A DNA stretch of 64,000 bases from Streptomyces xanthophaeus. Lineage in GTDB: Bacteria > Actinomycetota > Actinomycetes > Streptomycetales > Streptomycetaceae. The notes beneath the pieces are model-generated. The model was not told the DNA's origin, ran no database searches, and was given only the letters and a program-made list of their open reading frames with translations. The first letter of the stretch is position 1; every line of letters starts with the position of its first letter. Of this stretch, positions 18,700 to 28,306 are shown piece after piece. The DNA lies in contig NZ_CP076543.1 in NCBI RefSeq assembly GCF_030440515.1, positions 4,963,501 to 5,027,500 on the forward strand, given 5' to 3'. Both the position numbers and the translations under genes were made by a program.

Positions 18700-19839
18700 G
18701 TGACGTTCCCGGTAGTCGGTATGGTCGGCGGCGGCCAGCTCGCCCGCATGACCCACGAGGCGGGCATCCCCCTCGGCATCAGATTCAAGCTCCTCAGTGA
18801 CACCCCGCAGGACTCGGCGGCCCAGGTCGTGAGCGATGTCGTCATCGGCGACTATCGCGACCTGGAGACGTTGCGCGCCTTCGCGCGCGGCTGTGACGTG
18901 ATCACCTTCGACCACGAGCATGTACCCATGGAGCACCTTCGGGCCCTGGAAGCGGACGGCATCCCCGTCCGCCCGGGGCCCGACGCTTTGGTGCACGCCC
19001 AGGACAAGGGGGTGATGCGCGCCAAGCTCGACGAGATCGGCGCGCCCAGCCCCCGCCACCGGATCGTGAGCGATCCGGACGACGTGGCCGCCTTCGCGGA
19101 AGAGGTGGGCGGCTTCCCCGTCATCCTCAAGACCGTGCGGGGCGGGTACGACGGCAAGGGGGTGTGGTTCGTCCGCACGCCCGAGGACGCGGCGGCCCCC
19201 TTCAAGGCGGGCGTCCCGGTCCTCGCGGAGGAGAAGGTCGATTTCGTCCGCGAGCTCGCGGCGAACATCGTCCGCTCCCCGCACGGCCAGGCGGTGGCCT
19301 ACCCCGTCGTCGAGTCCCGTCAGGTGGACGGCGTCTGCGACACGGTGATCGCCCCGGCCCCGGACCTCTCGGAGGCCCTCGCCGGCGAGGCCCAGACCCT
19401 CGCCCTGCGCATCGCCAAGGAACTCGGCGTGACCGGCCACCTGGCCGTGGAACTGTTCGAGACCACCGACGGCCGGATCCTGGTCAACGAACTGGCGATG
19501 CGCCCGCACAACAGCGGCCACTGGACCCAGGACGGCGCCGTCACCTCCCAGTTCGCCAACCACGTGCGCGCGGTCCTGGACCTCCCGCTGGGCGACCCGC
19601 GCCCCCGCGCCAGGTGGACGGTCATGGCGAACGTGCTGGGTGGGGACTACCCCGACATGTACGCGGCGTACCTGCACTGCATGGCGCACGACCCCCAGCT
19701 GAAGATCCACATGTACGGCAAGGACGTGAAACACGGTCGCAAGGTCGGCCACGTCAACACCTACGGCGACGACCTGGACGATGTGCTGGAGCGCGCACGC
19801 CACGCTGCCGACTACCTCAGAGGAACGGTCACCGCATGA
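18700..19839 (+). CDS. purK: 5-(carboxyamino)imidazole ribonucleotide synthase
   Basis: A 379-residue ATP-grasp enzyme that carboxylates 5-aminoimidazole ribonucleotide to N5-CAIR in purine synthesis. It has the N-terminal [12 protein letters not shown] nucleotide-fold loop, TFDHEHVP, the ATP-grasp [14 protein letters not shown] lysine segment, and the C-terminal metal/phosphate region [13 protein letters not shown], all typical of PurK. I start at GTG 18700, which gives the usual [13 protein letters not shown]-terminus; the GGAGGA just before it is too close for a normal ribosome-binding site, so the message may be leaderless. The stop overlaps purE by ATGA. Confidence 0.96.
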   Translation: MTFPVVGMVGGGQLARMTHEAGIPLGIRFKLLSDTPQDSAAQVVSDVVIGDYRDLETLRAFARGCDVITFDHEHVPMEHLRALEADGIPVRPGPDALVHAQDKGVMRAKLDEIGAPSPRHRIVSDPDDVAAFAEEVGGFPVILKTVRGGYDGKGVWFVRTPEDAAAPFKAGVPVLAEEKVDFVRELAANIVRSPHGQAVAYPVVESRQVDGVCDTVIAPAPDLSEALAGEAQTLALRIAKELGVTGHLAVELFETTDGRILVNELAMRPHNSGHWTQDGAVTSQFANHVRAVLDLPLGDPRPRARWTVMANVLGGDYPDMYAAYLHCMAHDPQLKIHMYGKDVKHGRKVGHVNTYGDDLDDVLERARHAADYLRGTVTA

Positions 19840-20372
19840 GCACCACCTCCGCAGCCCCCGTCATCGGCATCGTCATGGGCTCCGACTCGGACTGGCCCGT
19901 CATGGAGGCGGCCGCCCAGGCCCTGGACGAGTTCGAGATCCCCTACGAGGTCGACGTCGTGTCCGCCCACCGGATGCCGCGCGAGATGATCGCGTACGGG
20001 GAGCGGGCCGCCGACCGCGGGCTGAAGGCGATCATCGCGGGCGCGGGCGGAGCCGCCCACCTGCCCGGCATGCTCGCCTCGGTCACCCCGCTGCCGGTCA
20101 TCGGTGTGCCCGTGCCGCTGAAGTACCTCGACGGCATGGACTCGCTGATGTCGATCGTCCAGATGCCGGCCGGAATCCCCGTCGCCACCGTCTCGATCGC
20201 CGGGGCGCGCAACGCGGGCCTGCTGGCCGTACGGATGCTGGCCGCCCACGACACGGAGCTGCTGGCCCGCATGAACGACTTCCTGCAGGAGCTCAACGAC
20301 CAGGCCACCGAGAAGGGCAAGCGGCTGCGCACGAAGGTCGCGAGCGCGGAGTCCTTCGGGTTCGGCAAGTGA
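19836..20372 (+). CDS. purE: N5-CAIR mutase, class I PurE
   Basis: A 178-residue enzyme converting N5-CAIR to CAIR, the step after Pur[24 protein letters not shown] with the catalytic His region, [14 protein letters not shown] and [15 protein letters not shown] are the characteristic motifs. It is translationally coupled to purK (ATGA overlap) and to the downstream dipeptidase (GTGA overlap), so the three form one unit. Confidence 0.97.
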   Translation: MSTTSAAPVIGIVMGSDSDWPVMEAAAQALDEFEIPYEVDVVSAHRMPREMIAYGERAADRGLKAIIAGAGGAAHLPGMLASVTPLPVIGVPVPLKYLDGMDSLMSIVQMPAGIPVATVSIAGARNAGLLAVRMLAAHDTELLARMNDFLQELNDQATEKGKRLRTKVASAESFGFGK

Positions 20373-21550
20373 GCGCGGCGCAGCGTCTGGACGAGGCGCG
20401 CGAGCTGTTGGCCGAACACCCCGTCGTGGACGGCCACAACGACCTGCCCTGGGCGCTGCGCGAGCAGGTGCGCTACGACCTGGCGCGCCGGGACATCGCG
20501 GGCGACCAGTCCGCCCACCTGCACACCGACATCCCCCGGCTGCGCGCCGGAGGGGTCGGCGCCCAGTTCTGGTCCGTCTACGTGCGTTCCGACTACGCCG
20601 GTGACGAGGCGGTCAGCGCCACCCTGGAGCAGATCGACGTCGTCTCCCAGCTGATCGACCGTTATCCCGGAGACCTCGTACGGGCGCTGACGGCGGACGA
20701 CATGGAGGCGGCCCGCGCCGACGGCCGGATCGCCTCGCTGATGGGTGCCGAGGGCGGCCACTCCATCAACAACTCGCTGGCCACCCTGCGCGCCCTGCAC
20801 CAGCTGGGCGTGCGGTACATGACGCTCACGCACAACGACACGATCGACTGGGCGGACTCGGCCACCGACGAGCCCCGGCACGGCGGTCTGACCGACTTCG
20901 GCCGCGAGGTCGTCCGCGAGATGAACCGCGTCGGCATGCTGGTGGACCTCTCGCACGTCGCGGCGACGACGATGCGGGACGCGATCGAGGTGTCGGCCGC
21001 TCCGGTGGTCTTCTCGCACTCCTCGGCCCGGGCGGTCTGCGACCACCCGCGCAACATTCCCGACGACGTGCTGGCGATGCTGCCGGCCAACGGCGGGGTG
21101 GCGATGGCCACCTTCGTACCGAAGTTCATCCTTCCGGCGGCCGTCGAGTGGACCCTGGCCGCCGACGAGAACCTGCGGGCGCACGGTCTCCACCACCTGG
21201 ACACCACCCCCGAGGCGATGGCCCTGCACCGGGCCTTCGAGAAGGCGCGCCCGCGCCCGGTGGCCACGGCCGCGACGGTGGCCGACCACCTGGACCACAT
21301 GCGCGAGGTGGCCGGCATCGACCACATCGGCATCGGCGGGGACTACGACGGCACGGCCTTCACCCCGTCCGGCCTGGACGACGTGGCGGGCTACCCGAAC
21401 CTCGTCGCCGAGCTGCTCACGCGCGGCTGGTCCAAGGCCGACCTGGCGAAGCTGACCTGGACCAACGCGGTACGCGTGCTGCGCGACGCGGAGTCGGTGG
21501 CCCGCGACCTGTCGGCCTCCCGGGGCCCGTCGAACGCGGTGCTCCGGTAG
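20369..21550 (+). CDS. M19-family membrane dipeptidase (renal dipeptidase-like)
   Basis: A 393-residue zinc dipeptidase. All binuclear metal ligands are present: H23 and D25 in [11 protein letters not shown]128 in MGAEGGHS, H196 in LVDLSHVA, H217 in [10 protein letters not shown], and the substrate/metal Asp in GIGGDYDGT (about 328). The family hydrolyses dipeptides, often with D-residues, and could recycle peptidoglycan or peptide fragments. No signal peptide is seen, so it is probably cytoplasmic. The GTG start overlaps the purE stop. Its neighbour downstream is a paralogue lacking all these ligands. Confidence 0.92.
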   Translation: MSAAQRLDEARELLAEHPVVDGHNDLPWALREQVRYDLARRDIAGDQSAHLHTDIPRLRAGGVGAQFWSVYVRSDYAGDEAVSATLEQIDVVSQLIDRYPGDLVRALTADDMEAARADGRIASLMGAEGGHSINNSLATLRALHQLGVRYMTLTHNDTIDWADSATDEPRHGGLTDFGREVVREMNRVGMLVDLSHVAATTMRDAIEVSAAPVVFSHSSARAVCDHPRNIPDDVLAMLPANGGVAMATFVPKFILPAAVEWTLAADENLRAHGLHHLDTTPEAMALHRAFEKARPRPVATAATVADHLDHMREVAGIDHIGIGGDYDGTAFTPSGLDDVAGYPNLVAELLTRGWSKADLAKLTWTNAVRVLRDAESVARDLSASRGPSNAVLR

Positions 21551-21692
21551 CGGACGCGGTGCCCGGCGGGCGCGGTGACAGGGTGTGACCTGCGGGTTCA
21601 CCCGAACGCTGCGTCCGCCGGGCGGCCCTGGGCTCCCGCGTGTCACGGTGGCACCATCTCTCCCTGCTGCCGCCGAGACCGGAGCCAATGCC

Positions 21693-22766
21693 ATGGCCGA
21701 CCTGCAGGATGAACCCCACTCCGTGGGCATCGGAGCCGAAGACCTCCCCGCACCCGCGGTAGCGGTGGCGGCGGGCGCCCTCGACCGGGCCGTCGCGCTG
21801 CTGGCCGTCCATCCCGTGGCCGACGGGTGCAACACCCTGGTCTGGACCCTGCACCAGAGTCCGTACCACGACATCGAAACCTCGGACACGGGCGTGGACA
21901 CCGACATCCCGCGGCTGCGTGCCGGGGGAGTGGGGGCCCAGTTCTGGTCCCTGCTCGTGCCGTCGGCGCGGGCGCGCGAGGACGCCTCCGGCGACCAGGT
22001 GCTCTCCGAGACCCTGGACCAGATCGACACGGCGCTGACCCTGATGCGCCGTTACCCCGACAGCCTGTGCCTGGCCCTCAGCGCCGACGATCTGGCGGAC
22101 GCCCGCAACCGGGGCCGCATCGCGTCCTTCCTGGGCCCGGTGCCGGGCCGCACGCTGACCGACTCCCTGGGCGCGCTGCGCGCCTTCCACGCGCTGGGCG
22201 TACGGATCCTCGCGCCCGCGGGAGCGCCCTGGGCGCAGGAGGAGCTGACGGCCTTCGGCCACGAGGTGGTCCGCGAGGCGAACCGGCTGGCGATCCTGCT
22301 GGACCTCACGGGCTGCCCGCCGGCGGTCGCCTGCCGGCTCGCGGGGGCCTCCAAGGCCCCGGTGATCATCTCGAACACGGCGGCGGCGTCGCTGAACCCG
22401 CATCCGGGCAATGTGACCGACGAGGTCCTGGCCGCACTACGGGAGGCCAACGGCCTGGCGATGGTCACCTTCGACACCGCGCGCACCGGGGACTCCCTGC
22501 ACGCGGTGGCGGACCACCTGGACCACGTACGGGCGATCGCGGGCCCGCACGGCGTCGGACTCGGCGCCACCTTCGGCACCGGACCGGGCCACCCCCGCCC
22601 GACGGGCCTGACCGACCCCTCGGGCTATCCGCGGCTGATCGCGGAGCTGCTGGAGCGCGGCTGGCCGGAGTCCGAGGTGGCCCTGCTGACCTGGGGCAAC
22701 GCCCAGCGTGTCCTGCGCGACGCGGAATTCACCGCCCGCGCCGCCCACCACAGGCAGGGCGCCTAG
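21693..22766 (+). CDS. Catalytically inactive M19 dipeptidase paralogue
   Basis: A 357-residue protein clearly homologous to the preceding dipeptidase along its length (shared [54 protein letters not shown]). Every metal-binding motif is substituted: GHND becomes GCNT (C46, T48), GAEGGHS becomes GPVPGRT, LSHVA becomes LTGCP, FSHSS becomes ISNTA and GGDYDGT becomes GATFGTG. It cannot bind zinc in the M19 manner, so it is a pseudoenzyme rather than a decayed gene: the frame is intact and codon bias normal. The start at ATG 21693 is chosen because GGAG lies 8 bases upstream. The TAG stop overlaps the CTAG of MITE copy 2. Confidence 0.88.
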   Translation: MADLQDEPHSVGIGAEDLPAPAVAVAAGALDRAVALLAVHPVADGCNTLVWTLHQSPYHDIETSDTGVDTDIPRLRAGGVGAQFWSLLVPSARAREDASGDQVLSETLDQIDTALTLMRRYPDSLCLALSADDLADARNRGRIASFLGPVPGRTLTDSLGALRAFHALGVRILAPAGAPWAQEELTAFGHEVVREANRLAILLDLTGCPPAVACRLAGASKAPVIISNTAAASLNPHPGNVTDEVLAALREANGLAMVTFDTARTGDSLHAVADHLDHVRAIAGPHGVGLGATFGTGPGHPRPTGLTDPSGYPRLIAELLERGWPESEVALLTWGNAQRVLRDAEFTARAAHHRQGA

Positions 22767-22928
22767 GGGGTGTCTTGCCGATCATGCCGGGCTCGCGGGG
22801 CCTGGTGCCGCGCCTCGCCGCGTTGTCCTCGGTCGGCGACGCTCCGCGTCGCCTCCCTCGTCCGCCTTGCGATCCACGGCACCAGGCTCCGCTCCCTGAT
22901 CCGGCCTGATCGACAAGACACCCCCTAG
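22763..22928. mobile_element. MITE copy 2 (166 bp)
   Basis: The second copy of the 166-bp element, with the same CTAG boundaries, near-perfect 20-bp terminal inverted repeats and subterminal palindromes as at 17784-17949. It too begins in the stop codon of the gene to its left (GCC TAG). The near identity of the copies indicates recent movement or gene conversion. Confidence 0.88.
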
Positions 22929-22951
22929 GACCACCACGATGCCCGGACGCA

Positions 22952-22987
22952 CCGCGCCCCGTCCCGGTGATCCGGGACGGGGCGCGG
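22952..22987. terminator. Bidirectional terminator hairpin
   Basis: CCGCGCCCCGTCCCGG (22952-22967) and its exact complement (22972-22987) enclose a TGAT loop, 16 bp of G/C-rich stem, between the MITE and the 3' end of the convergent secreted-protein gene. Confidence 0.9.
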
Positions 22988-22999
22988 CTCCTGATGTTC

Positions 23000-25900
23000 C
23001 TAGGGCTTCCCGCCGTGGGGGCCGGGCCTGTCTCCTCGGCCCTCGTGCCCGTGCTCGACCTTGAGGTTCTCGATCTCGGCGAAGTCGATACGGGTCCTGG
23101 CCTCGGTCGTCTTCGGATACTTGACGAAGACCGACCCCTTGCCCGCCTTCTCGTCGTACTCCTCGTACAGCACGGCCTCGGGCGAGCCGCCGCGCACGAT
23201 CAGCGCGTCGCCCTTGGGGGGACCGACCTTGCTGGGGGGACCTCCGTCGACGGACAGCTGGGCGTCGGCCGTGTCCTTGACCGTGAGGTCCACCGTGTCC
23301 GCGCCGCCGCGTGAGAGGACACCGATCCGCTCGGTCTCGCCGGTGGTGATCCTGAGGCCGAGCAGCGGCGTCAGGGCCGGGGTGCGGAGCATCGGCAGGG
23401 CCTCGACCCGGAGCGTGGTGAACACGTCCACAACACCGCGGATCAGGTCCTGCCGCGTGGTGCCCACGATCGAGACCTCGTCGTCGCCGCCGTCGGGGCT
23501 GACCAGGACATCGCCCACCACGTGGGAGAAGTTCAGCACCTGGGCGGAGTTGGAGCGCACCAGCCGCCCGCTGTCGCTGCCGGTCGGGGTGAAGGTCAGC
23601 TGCTCGTCGGCCGTCCCGCCCTGAACGGTCACGCCGTGACCGTTCGCGTCCAGGTTCACCACGGGGATCCCGCGGATGCCGACGAAGCCGCCCGGGATGC
23701 CGGGGTAGCCCGTCACGGTCTCCTGGCCGACGTGGACGAGCAGATCCGTGGTCGCGCCCGTGAGGGTGAGCGAGTGCTGGGCGATGGTCACGGCGAGCGA
23801 CGGCGATGCCGGGCTCACGTTGCCGGCAAGGTCCTCCAGCCCCACGGCGAAGTCGTACTTCCCGTCGTCGAGCGCGGCGCTGACGACCTCGTACGTGCCG
23901 CCCGAGGTGACGGTGTCCTTGCCGACCACGGTCGGGCCGGCGGTCCCCGCCGGATCCGCGGTCAGCCGCACCAGGGCGTTGGGCTCGGCCGACGGGTCCT
24001 GGAAGGCGGGCTTGCCGATCGTCGTGATGTTGTCGATGTCGTTGCCGCCGGTGTCGCTCGACGCGAGCAGGTCCGGGGCTGCCGGACGGGCGGGGGCCGT
24101 GGTGTCGAGCGTGACCAGCAGCCGGTGTGCGCTCTGCGCACCCGAGCCGACGACGTGGGAGACGCCGGCGGCCTGCGGGTCGTCGGACGGGTCGACGATC
24201 ACCACCTCGGCGGTGATCTGGTTCTCCCCCTCCACCAGGACGGGGTCCAGCTGGATCCGGTACAGCCCCGGCTTCGTGACCGGGTTCACCGGCTGTGCGA
24301 AGCCGACGGGTTCCCCGTCGCGCGCCACGGCCACCTTGTAGCCGGGGGCGTCGTCCGCGAGCGTGGCCGTCGCGTTCTGCGGGGACAGCGCGATGCCCGC
24401 GGCCCGCAGCTCCGAGTCGTCGACCCGGAGGAAGAGCTCCGGTCCGGCGATCCGGGTGACGTCGTCGTTGTCGAAGCGGCCCGAATCGGACCCGCGCGCC
24501 AGATCGAGCCCGAAGGGCTCGGGGGCCGCGCGGTTGACGACGCGGAGGTCGTACGTGGCCTGCGCCGGATCGGTCGGCGAGGCGTCACCCGGCCGGGTCG
24601 GGTCGGCGATGCCGGCGTCGCTGACCGCGACGAAGTACGGCTCGTCCTTGACGACGGGGAGGGCGAGCCGGCTGGTCGAACTGCCGGGCCTGGTCGTGGC
24701 GACGGTTCCGGTGGCGACCTTGTTGCCGAACTTGTCGTACGCGCGGACCTGAAGCCCGGAGATCACCTCGTTGAAGGCGATCTCGGTCTGCAGGTGCCCG
24801 GTGCGGCGGGGTTCGATCCGGAAGAAGTCGACGTCGGTCGGGCTGTGCAGGGTGAGCCGCGGCTTCGTGACCCTGTTGTCCGTGCCGAGCGCGGTGGCGA
24901 CGGCGGTGTCGATCGAGTCGTTCGGCTCGAAGGTGTCGGCGAAGGCCCCGAGCAGCGAGAACGTGTCGTAGTAGGTGGTCTGGGCGCCCTGGGCCGGGTT
25001 GGTGCCCGCCGGCGGCGTGGCGTTGCCGGTCCACGTCGCGTAGCCGATCCCGTCGACGGCCCACACACCGTTGTACTCGCCGATGCGCAGGGTCTGCTGG
25101 GCGGACGCGGTCACGGTGCCGCAGTTCGTGTTGTTCCCGAAACGGCACCGGGCGTTCAGGTCGGGGTCGAAGGCGGCGTCGCTGATCCTGAAGTCCTGCG
25201 ACCAGGTCGCTCCGCCGTCCCGGCTCGTCGTCCCGTAGAGATCCAGCAGGAAGTTGTTGTTCCCGTTCGGCCCGGTGCCGCCGTTGCGCCTGCCGCTGCG
25301 GGTGTCGTACCAGTGGGCGACGATGTTGCCGTCCTGGTCGATGTGCGCGGTGGGCATGACGGCGAGGGTCTGCCCCGGTCCGTGATCGATCCTGGCGGGC
25401 GCGGCGAAGGTGACGCCGTTGTCCGTGGAGCGGGCGATGCGGACGTCGCCGTCGTCGCCGTTCCCGAAGTTGTTGTCCGGGTCGTCGTTGGCAACGACGT
25501 AGACGTTGCCGGGCCGGGCGGGGTCGGGCAGTACCCAGGGCTGCATCGAGCCCTGGAGCCAGAAGTCCGTGCCGGGAATGTCGCCCGCGCCGTTCTGCAC
25601 GTTGCAGGAGACGCTCGCCTCTCCGGCCGTGAACGCCGTGGTGCTCGGCGGGACGGGGCCGTTGGCGAAGTCGGCTCCGCCCGAGCCGTCACGCAGGACC
25701 TGCACGGTGCCCTGGGTGGCCACACCGTCGGTCCCCTCGTTGCAGATGTTGGCGTGGTAGGCGACGTAGAGGTCACCGTTCGGGCCGACGGCCGCGTGCG
25801 AGGGCCAGCTGTTCCCGTCCGCGGCGACGGACAGGACGTTCGGCGTCGACCACATGGTGCCGCCGTTGACGGACCGGGAGAACTGGATCTGCCACGGGGC

Positions 25901-26431
25901 GCCGAGGTTCGACCAGACGACGTAGAGGTTGTCCCGGTAGGGGCTGGTGGGGTTGGTGTCGGCCACCAGCCACTGCTTGTCCTGGTTGTTCGGGCTGTTC
26001 CCGCTCACCTGGACGGGGGTGTACGTCTGGTTCCCCGCCGTCGTCAGGTCGTTGATCCGGGCGACCCCGACCCCGAAGCGGCCCGCGGTGGTGTTGAAGC
26101 TCGTCGAAAGGTGGGTGACGAACAGCCGCCCCTGCGAGTCGAAGGCGAGGGACGGGTCTCCGGAACAGGGGACGGTCGTCGTCCGCGTGACCGGGAAGCC
26201 GTCCTTGCCGAAGTTGTTGTCGATGCGGACCGTGCATCCCCGCATGACGGCCACCTGTGACGGTCTGCGGGGATTGGCCGCGGCGTTGTGCGGCTCGAAG
26301 CCCGTCTCGAGCGCCTGGTCGTCGCCGGCGTGAGCGGGCGGCGCGGCTCCGACGAACAGAAGACCCTGCAACACGAGGAGCATGCTGCCGACCATGGTGA
26401 GGACGCGCCGTTGAACTCGGCTGTTCAGCAT
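23000..26431 (-). CDS. Large secreted beta-propeller (BNR/sialidase-like) and Ig-domain protein
   Basis: A 1,143-residue exported protein. Signal peptide residues 1-30 (MLNSRVQRRVL, hydrophobic core, cleavage after PPAHA). The N-terminal half has repeats of the form D-x-G/D-x-x-W/F with Asp-box-like units (VNGGTMWSTP, TDNGVTFAAP, RDGGATWSQD), the mark of a sialidase-type propeller, though I cannot identify a sialidase Arg triad. A later region (DTFEPNDSIDTA ... SPTDVDFFRIEP) is a PPC-like domain, followed by Ig-like modules (TTAPARPAAPDLLASSDTG). The last 250 residues include GGDDEVSIVGT and GGADTVDLTV, hemolysin-like Asp/Gly motifs. There is no sortase signal or transmembrane anchor. The start uses ATG 26431 with GAGGGG upstream. 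Function unknown. Confidence 0.75.
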   Translation of the reverse strand: MLNSRVQRRVLTMVGSMLLVLQGLLFVGAAPPAHAGDDQALETGFEPHNAAANPRRPSQVAVMRGCTVRIDNNFGKDGFPVTRTTTVPCSGDPSLAFDSQGRLFVTHLSTSFNTTAGRFGVGVARINDLTTAGNQTYTPVQVSGNSPNNQDKQWLVADTNPTSPYRDNLYVVWSNLGAPWQIQFSRSVNGGTMWSTPNVLSVAADGNSWPSHAAVGPNGDLYVAYHANICNEGTDGVATQGTVQVLRDGSGGADFANGPVPPSTTAFTAGEASVSCNVQNGAGDIPGTDFWLQGSMQPWVLPDPARPGNVYVVANDDPDNNFGNGDDGDVRIARSTDNGVTFAAPARIDHGPGQTLAVMPTAHIDQDGNIVAHWYDTRSGRRNGGTGPNGNNNFLLDLYGTTSRDGGATWSQDFRISDAAFDPDLNARCRFGNNTNCGTVTASAQQTLRIGEYNGVWAVDGIGYATWTGNATPPAGTNPAQGAQTTYYDTFSLLGAFADTFEPNDSIDTAVATALGTDNRVTKPRLTLHSPTDVDFFRIEPRRTGHLQTEIAFNEVISGLQVRAYDKFGNKVATGTVATTRPGSSTSRLALPVVKDEPYFVAVSDAGIADPTRPGDASPTDPAQATYDLRVVNRAAPEPFGLDLARGSDSGRFDNDDVTRIAGPELFLRVDDSELRAAGIALSPQNATATLADDAPGYKVAVARDGEPVGFAQPVNPVTKPGLYRIQLDPVLVEGENQITAEVVIVDPSDDPQAAGVSHVVGSGAQSAHRLLVTLDTTAPARPAAPDLLASSDTGGNDIDNITTIGKPAFQDPSAEPNALVRLTADPAGTAGPTVVGKDTVTSGGTYEVVSAALDDGKYDFAVGLEDLAGNVSPASPSLAVTIAQHSLTLTGATTDLLVHVGQETVTGYPGIPGGFVGIRGIPVVNLDANGHGVTVQGGTADEQLTFTPTGSDSGRLVRSNSAQVLNFSHVVGDVLVSPDGGDDEVSIVGTTRQDLIRGVVDVFTTLRVEALPMLRTPALTPLLGLRITTGETERIGVLSRGGADTVDLTVKDTADAQLSVDGGPPSKVGPPKGDALIVRGGSPEAVLYEEYDEKAGKGSVFVKYPKTTEARTRIDFAEIENLKVEHGHEGRGDRPGPHGGKP

Positions 26432-26768
26432 GCGACCCCTCGGGTTCCGCTCATCCCTCTCCTTCCGACCCGGCCGCGGCGCCTGCACCCGGCGGCCTGT
26501 GGATCTTGCGAGAGGGACTGTGGCAGCACGCCGCCATCGGCCCGGGAGGGTCAGCGACCGCGTCACGGGAATTCACCGGAATACCCACCGGAACCACCCG
26601 TACGGAGTCCCCGCCCGGTGCGTCCGGCCCCGCCTGCGTTCGAGGCGCTCTTTTCAGCCTTGCCGGCGATCGAGGCGCGGGGTCCGGGGCAGCGCCCGGC
26701 AACGGCGCCGCACCAGCACCCCGGATCCGCACGGCCCCGGGATCCGCACCCAAACCCCGGCCCGAGGG
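26432..26768. other. Intergenic region with degenerate Streptomyces repeat
   Basis: A 337-base gap between two genes read on the minus strand. About 26637-26710 holds TGCGTTCGAGGCGCTCTTTT, CCGGCGATCGAGGCGCGGGG and TCCGGGGCAGCGCCCGG, fragments of the recurring intergenic palindrome family. I see no credible gene. Confidence 0.5.
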
Positions 26769-28112
26769 CTACGCGCGCGGGCGGCCCATCGCCCGGTAGG
26801 TCCAGCCCGCGGTCCGCCACTTCACCGGGTCCAGCGCGTTGCGGCCGTCCAGGACGAGCCGGTCGGTCACCACACCGGCCAGCTCCGCCGGGTCGAGGTC
26901 ACGGAACTCGCGCCACTCGGTGAGGTGGAGGACGACCTCCGCGCCCCGGGCCGCCGCCAGCGCGGAGTCCGCGTAGCCGAGGGTCGGGAAGACGCGGCGG
27001 GCGTTGTCCATGCCCTTGGGGTCGTAGACGGTGACCTGGCCGCCCTGGAGGTGGATCTGCCCGGCCACGTTCAGCGCGGGGGAGTCCCGTACGTCGTCGG
27101 AGTCCGGCTTGAAGGTGGCTCCGAGCACGGCGACCCGCTTGCCGAGGAACGAGCCGCCCACGGCCTCCCGGGCCAGCTCGACCATGTGCCCGCGCCGGCG
27201 CATGTTGATGGAGTCGACCTCGCGCAGGAAGGTCAGCGCCTGGTCGGCGCCCAGCTCACCGGCGCGCGCCATGAAGGCCCGGATGTCCTTGGGCAGGCAG
27301 CCGCCGCCGAAGCCGATCCCGGCGCGCAGGAACTTCGCGCCGATCCGCTCGTCGTAGCCGATCGCCTCCGCCAGCTTGACCACGTCGCCGCCGGCGGCCT
27401 CGCAGACCTCCGCCATCGCGTTGATGAAGGAGATCTTGGTGGCGAGGAAGGAGTTCGCGGCGGTCTTCACCAGCTCCGCGGTCGGGAAGTCGGTGACCAC
27501 CAGCGGGGTCCCCTCCGACATCGGCGTCTCGTACACCTCGCGCAGCAGCTTCTCGGCGCGCTCGCCCTGGACGCCGATCACGATCCGGTCCGGGTGCAGG
27601 GTGTCGTCCACCGCGAAGCCCTCCCGCAGGAACTCCGGGTTCCAGGCCAGCTCCACGTCCGCGCCCGCCGGGGCCAGCTCCGCGAGCTTCACCGCGAGCC
27701 GCTCCGCCGAGCCCACCGGCACCGTGGACTTGCCGACCACCAGGACCGGCCGCGTCAGGTGCGGGGCCAGCGAGGCCATCGCGGAGTCCACGTAGGACAT
27801 GTCGCAGGCGTACTCGCCGTGCTTCTGCGGAGTGTTCACGCAGACGAAGTGGACGTCGCCGAAGGCGCCGACCTCCTCGAAGGAGGTGGTGAACCGCAGC
27901 CGGCCGGTCGAGCCCGGCAGCCCGGCCACGTGCTTGGCCAGCAGTTCCTCCAGCCCCGGCTCGTACATCGGGACCCGGCCCGAGGCCAGCATCTCGATCT
28001 TCTCGGGCACCACGTCCAGCCCCAGCACCTCGAAGCCCAGCTCCGCCATCGCGGCGGCGTGGGTCGCACCGAGGTATCCGGTGCCGATCACAGTGATCCT
28101 GAGGGGGGCCAT
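26769..28112 (-). CDS. UDP-glucose 6-dehydrogenase
   Basis: A 447-residue NAD-dependent enzyme that oxidises UDP-glucose to UDP-glucuronate for surface polysaccharide or teichuronic-type polymers. It has the N-terminal Rossmann motif ITVIGTGYLGATHAAAMAELG, the NAD/substrate segment VCVNTPQ, KSTVPVGSAERL, the substrate lysine region NSFLATKISFINAMAE, the catalytic Cys272 in GFGGGCLPKD and the C-terminal domain with GATFKPDSDDVRDSPAL. The start is ATG 28112 with GGAG upstream. It is a single gene, divergent from an acyl-CoA dehydrogenase, in a segment rich in envelope genes. Confidence 0.94.
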   Translation of the reverse strand: MAPLRITVIGTGYLGATHAAAMAELGFEVLGLDVVPEKIEMLASGRVPMYEPGLEELLAKHVAGLPGSTGRLRFTTSFEEVGAFGDVHFVCVNTPQKHGEYACDMSYVDSAMASLAPHLTRPVLVVGKSTVPVGSAERLAVKLAELAPAGADVELAWNPEFLREGFAVDDTLHPDRIVIGVQGERAEKLLREVYETPMSEGTPLVVTDFPTAELVKTAANSFLATKISFINAMAEVCEAAGGDVVKLAEAIGYDERIGAKFLRAGIGFGGGCLPKDIRAFMARAGELGADQALTFLREVDSINMRRRGHMVELAREAVGGSFLGKRVAVLGATFKPDSDDVRDSPALNVAGQIHLQGGQVTVYDPKGMDNARRVFPTLGYADSALAAARGAEVVLHLTEWREFRDLDPAELAGVVTDRLVLDGRNALDPVKWRTAGWTYRAMGRPRA

Positions 28113-28252
28113 GGGTGCTCCAGAGGTGCGGGGCCGTTTGCGGCCACTGAGCATAGTCGGGCCCACCAGCGGGGACGTTCCCCAGGAGACCCCCGCTGTC
28201 ACCCATCTCACGTGGCCCGTCCATATCGCCATCCGTGACCGGACCACTAGGC

Positions 28253-28278
28253 TTGGGTTACTTAACGGTAGTTAGCAT
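28253..28278 (+). promoter_or_regulatory. Putative promoter/operator of acyl-CoA dehydrogenase
   Basis: An A/T-rich patch with the inverted repeat TAAC-GGTA-GTTA (28263-28274) and TAGCAT at 28273-28278 as a possible -10 hexamer, about 30 bases before the start codon. The -35 is unclear. It could be a TetR-type operator for fatty-acid genes, but that is a guess. Confidence 0.3.
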
Positions 28279-28306
28279 CACGCATCACCCTGGGGAGTGA
28301 GAGATC

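Noticed and set aside
23522..26260. 912-codon plus-strand open frame opposite the secreted propeller protein
   Set aside because: Repetitive Arg/Gly/Val/Asp shadow sequence without motif; the minus-strand protein has a signal peptide and domain structure.
26432..26768. Several open frames in the gap before UDP-glucose dehydrogenase
   Set aside because: They use the palindromic repeat sequence, lack start signals and show no recognisable protein features.
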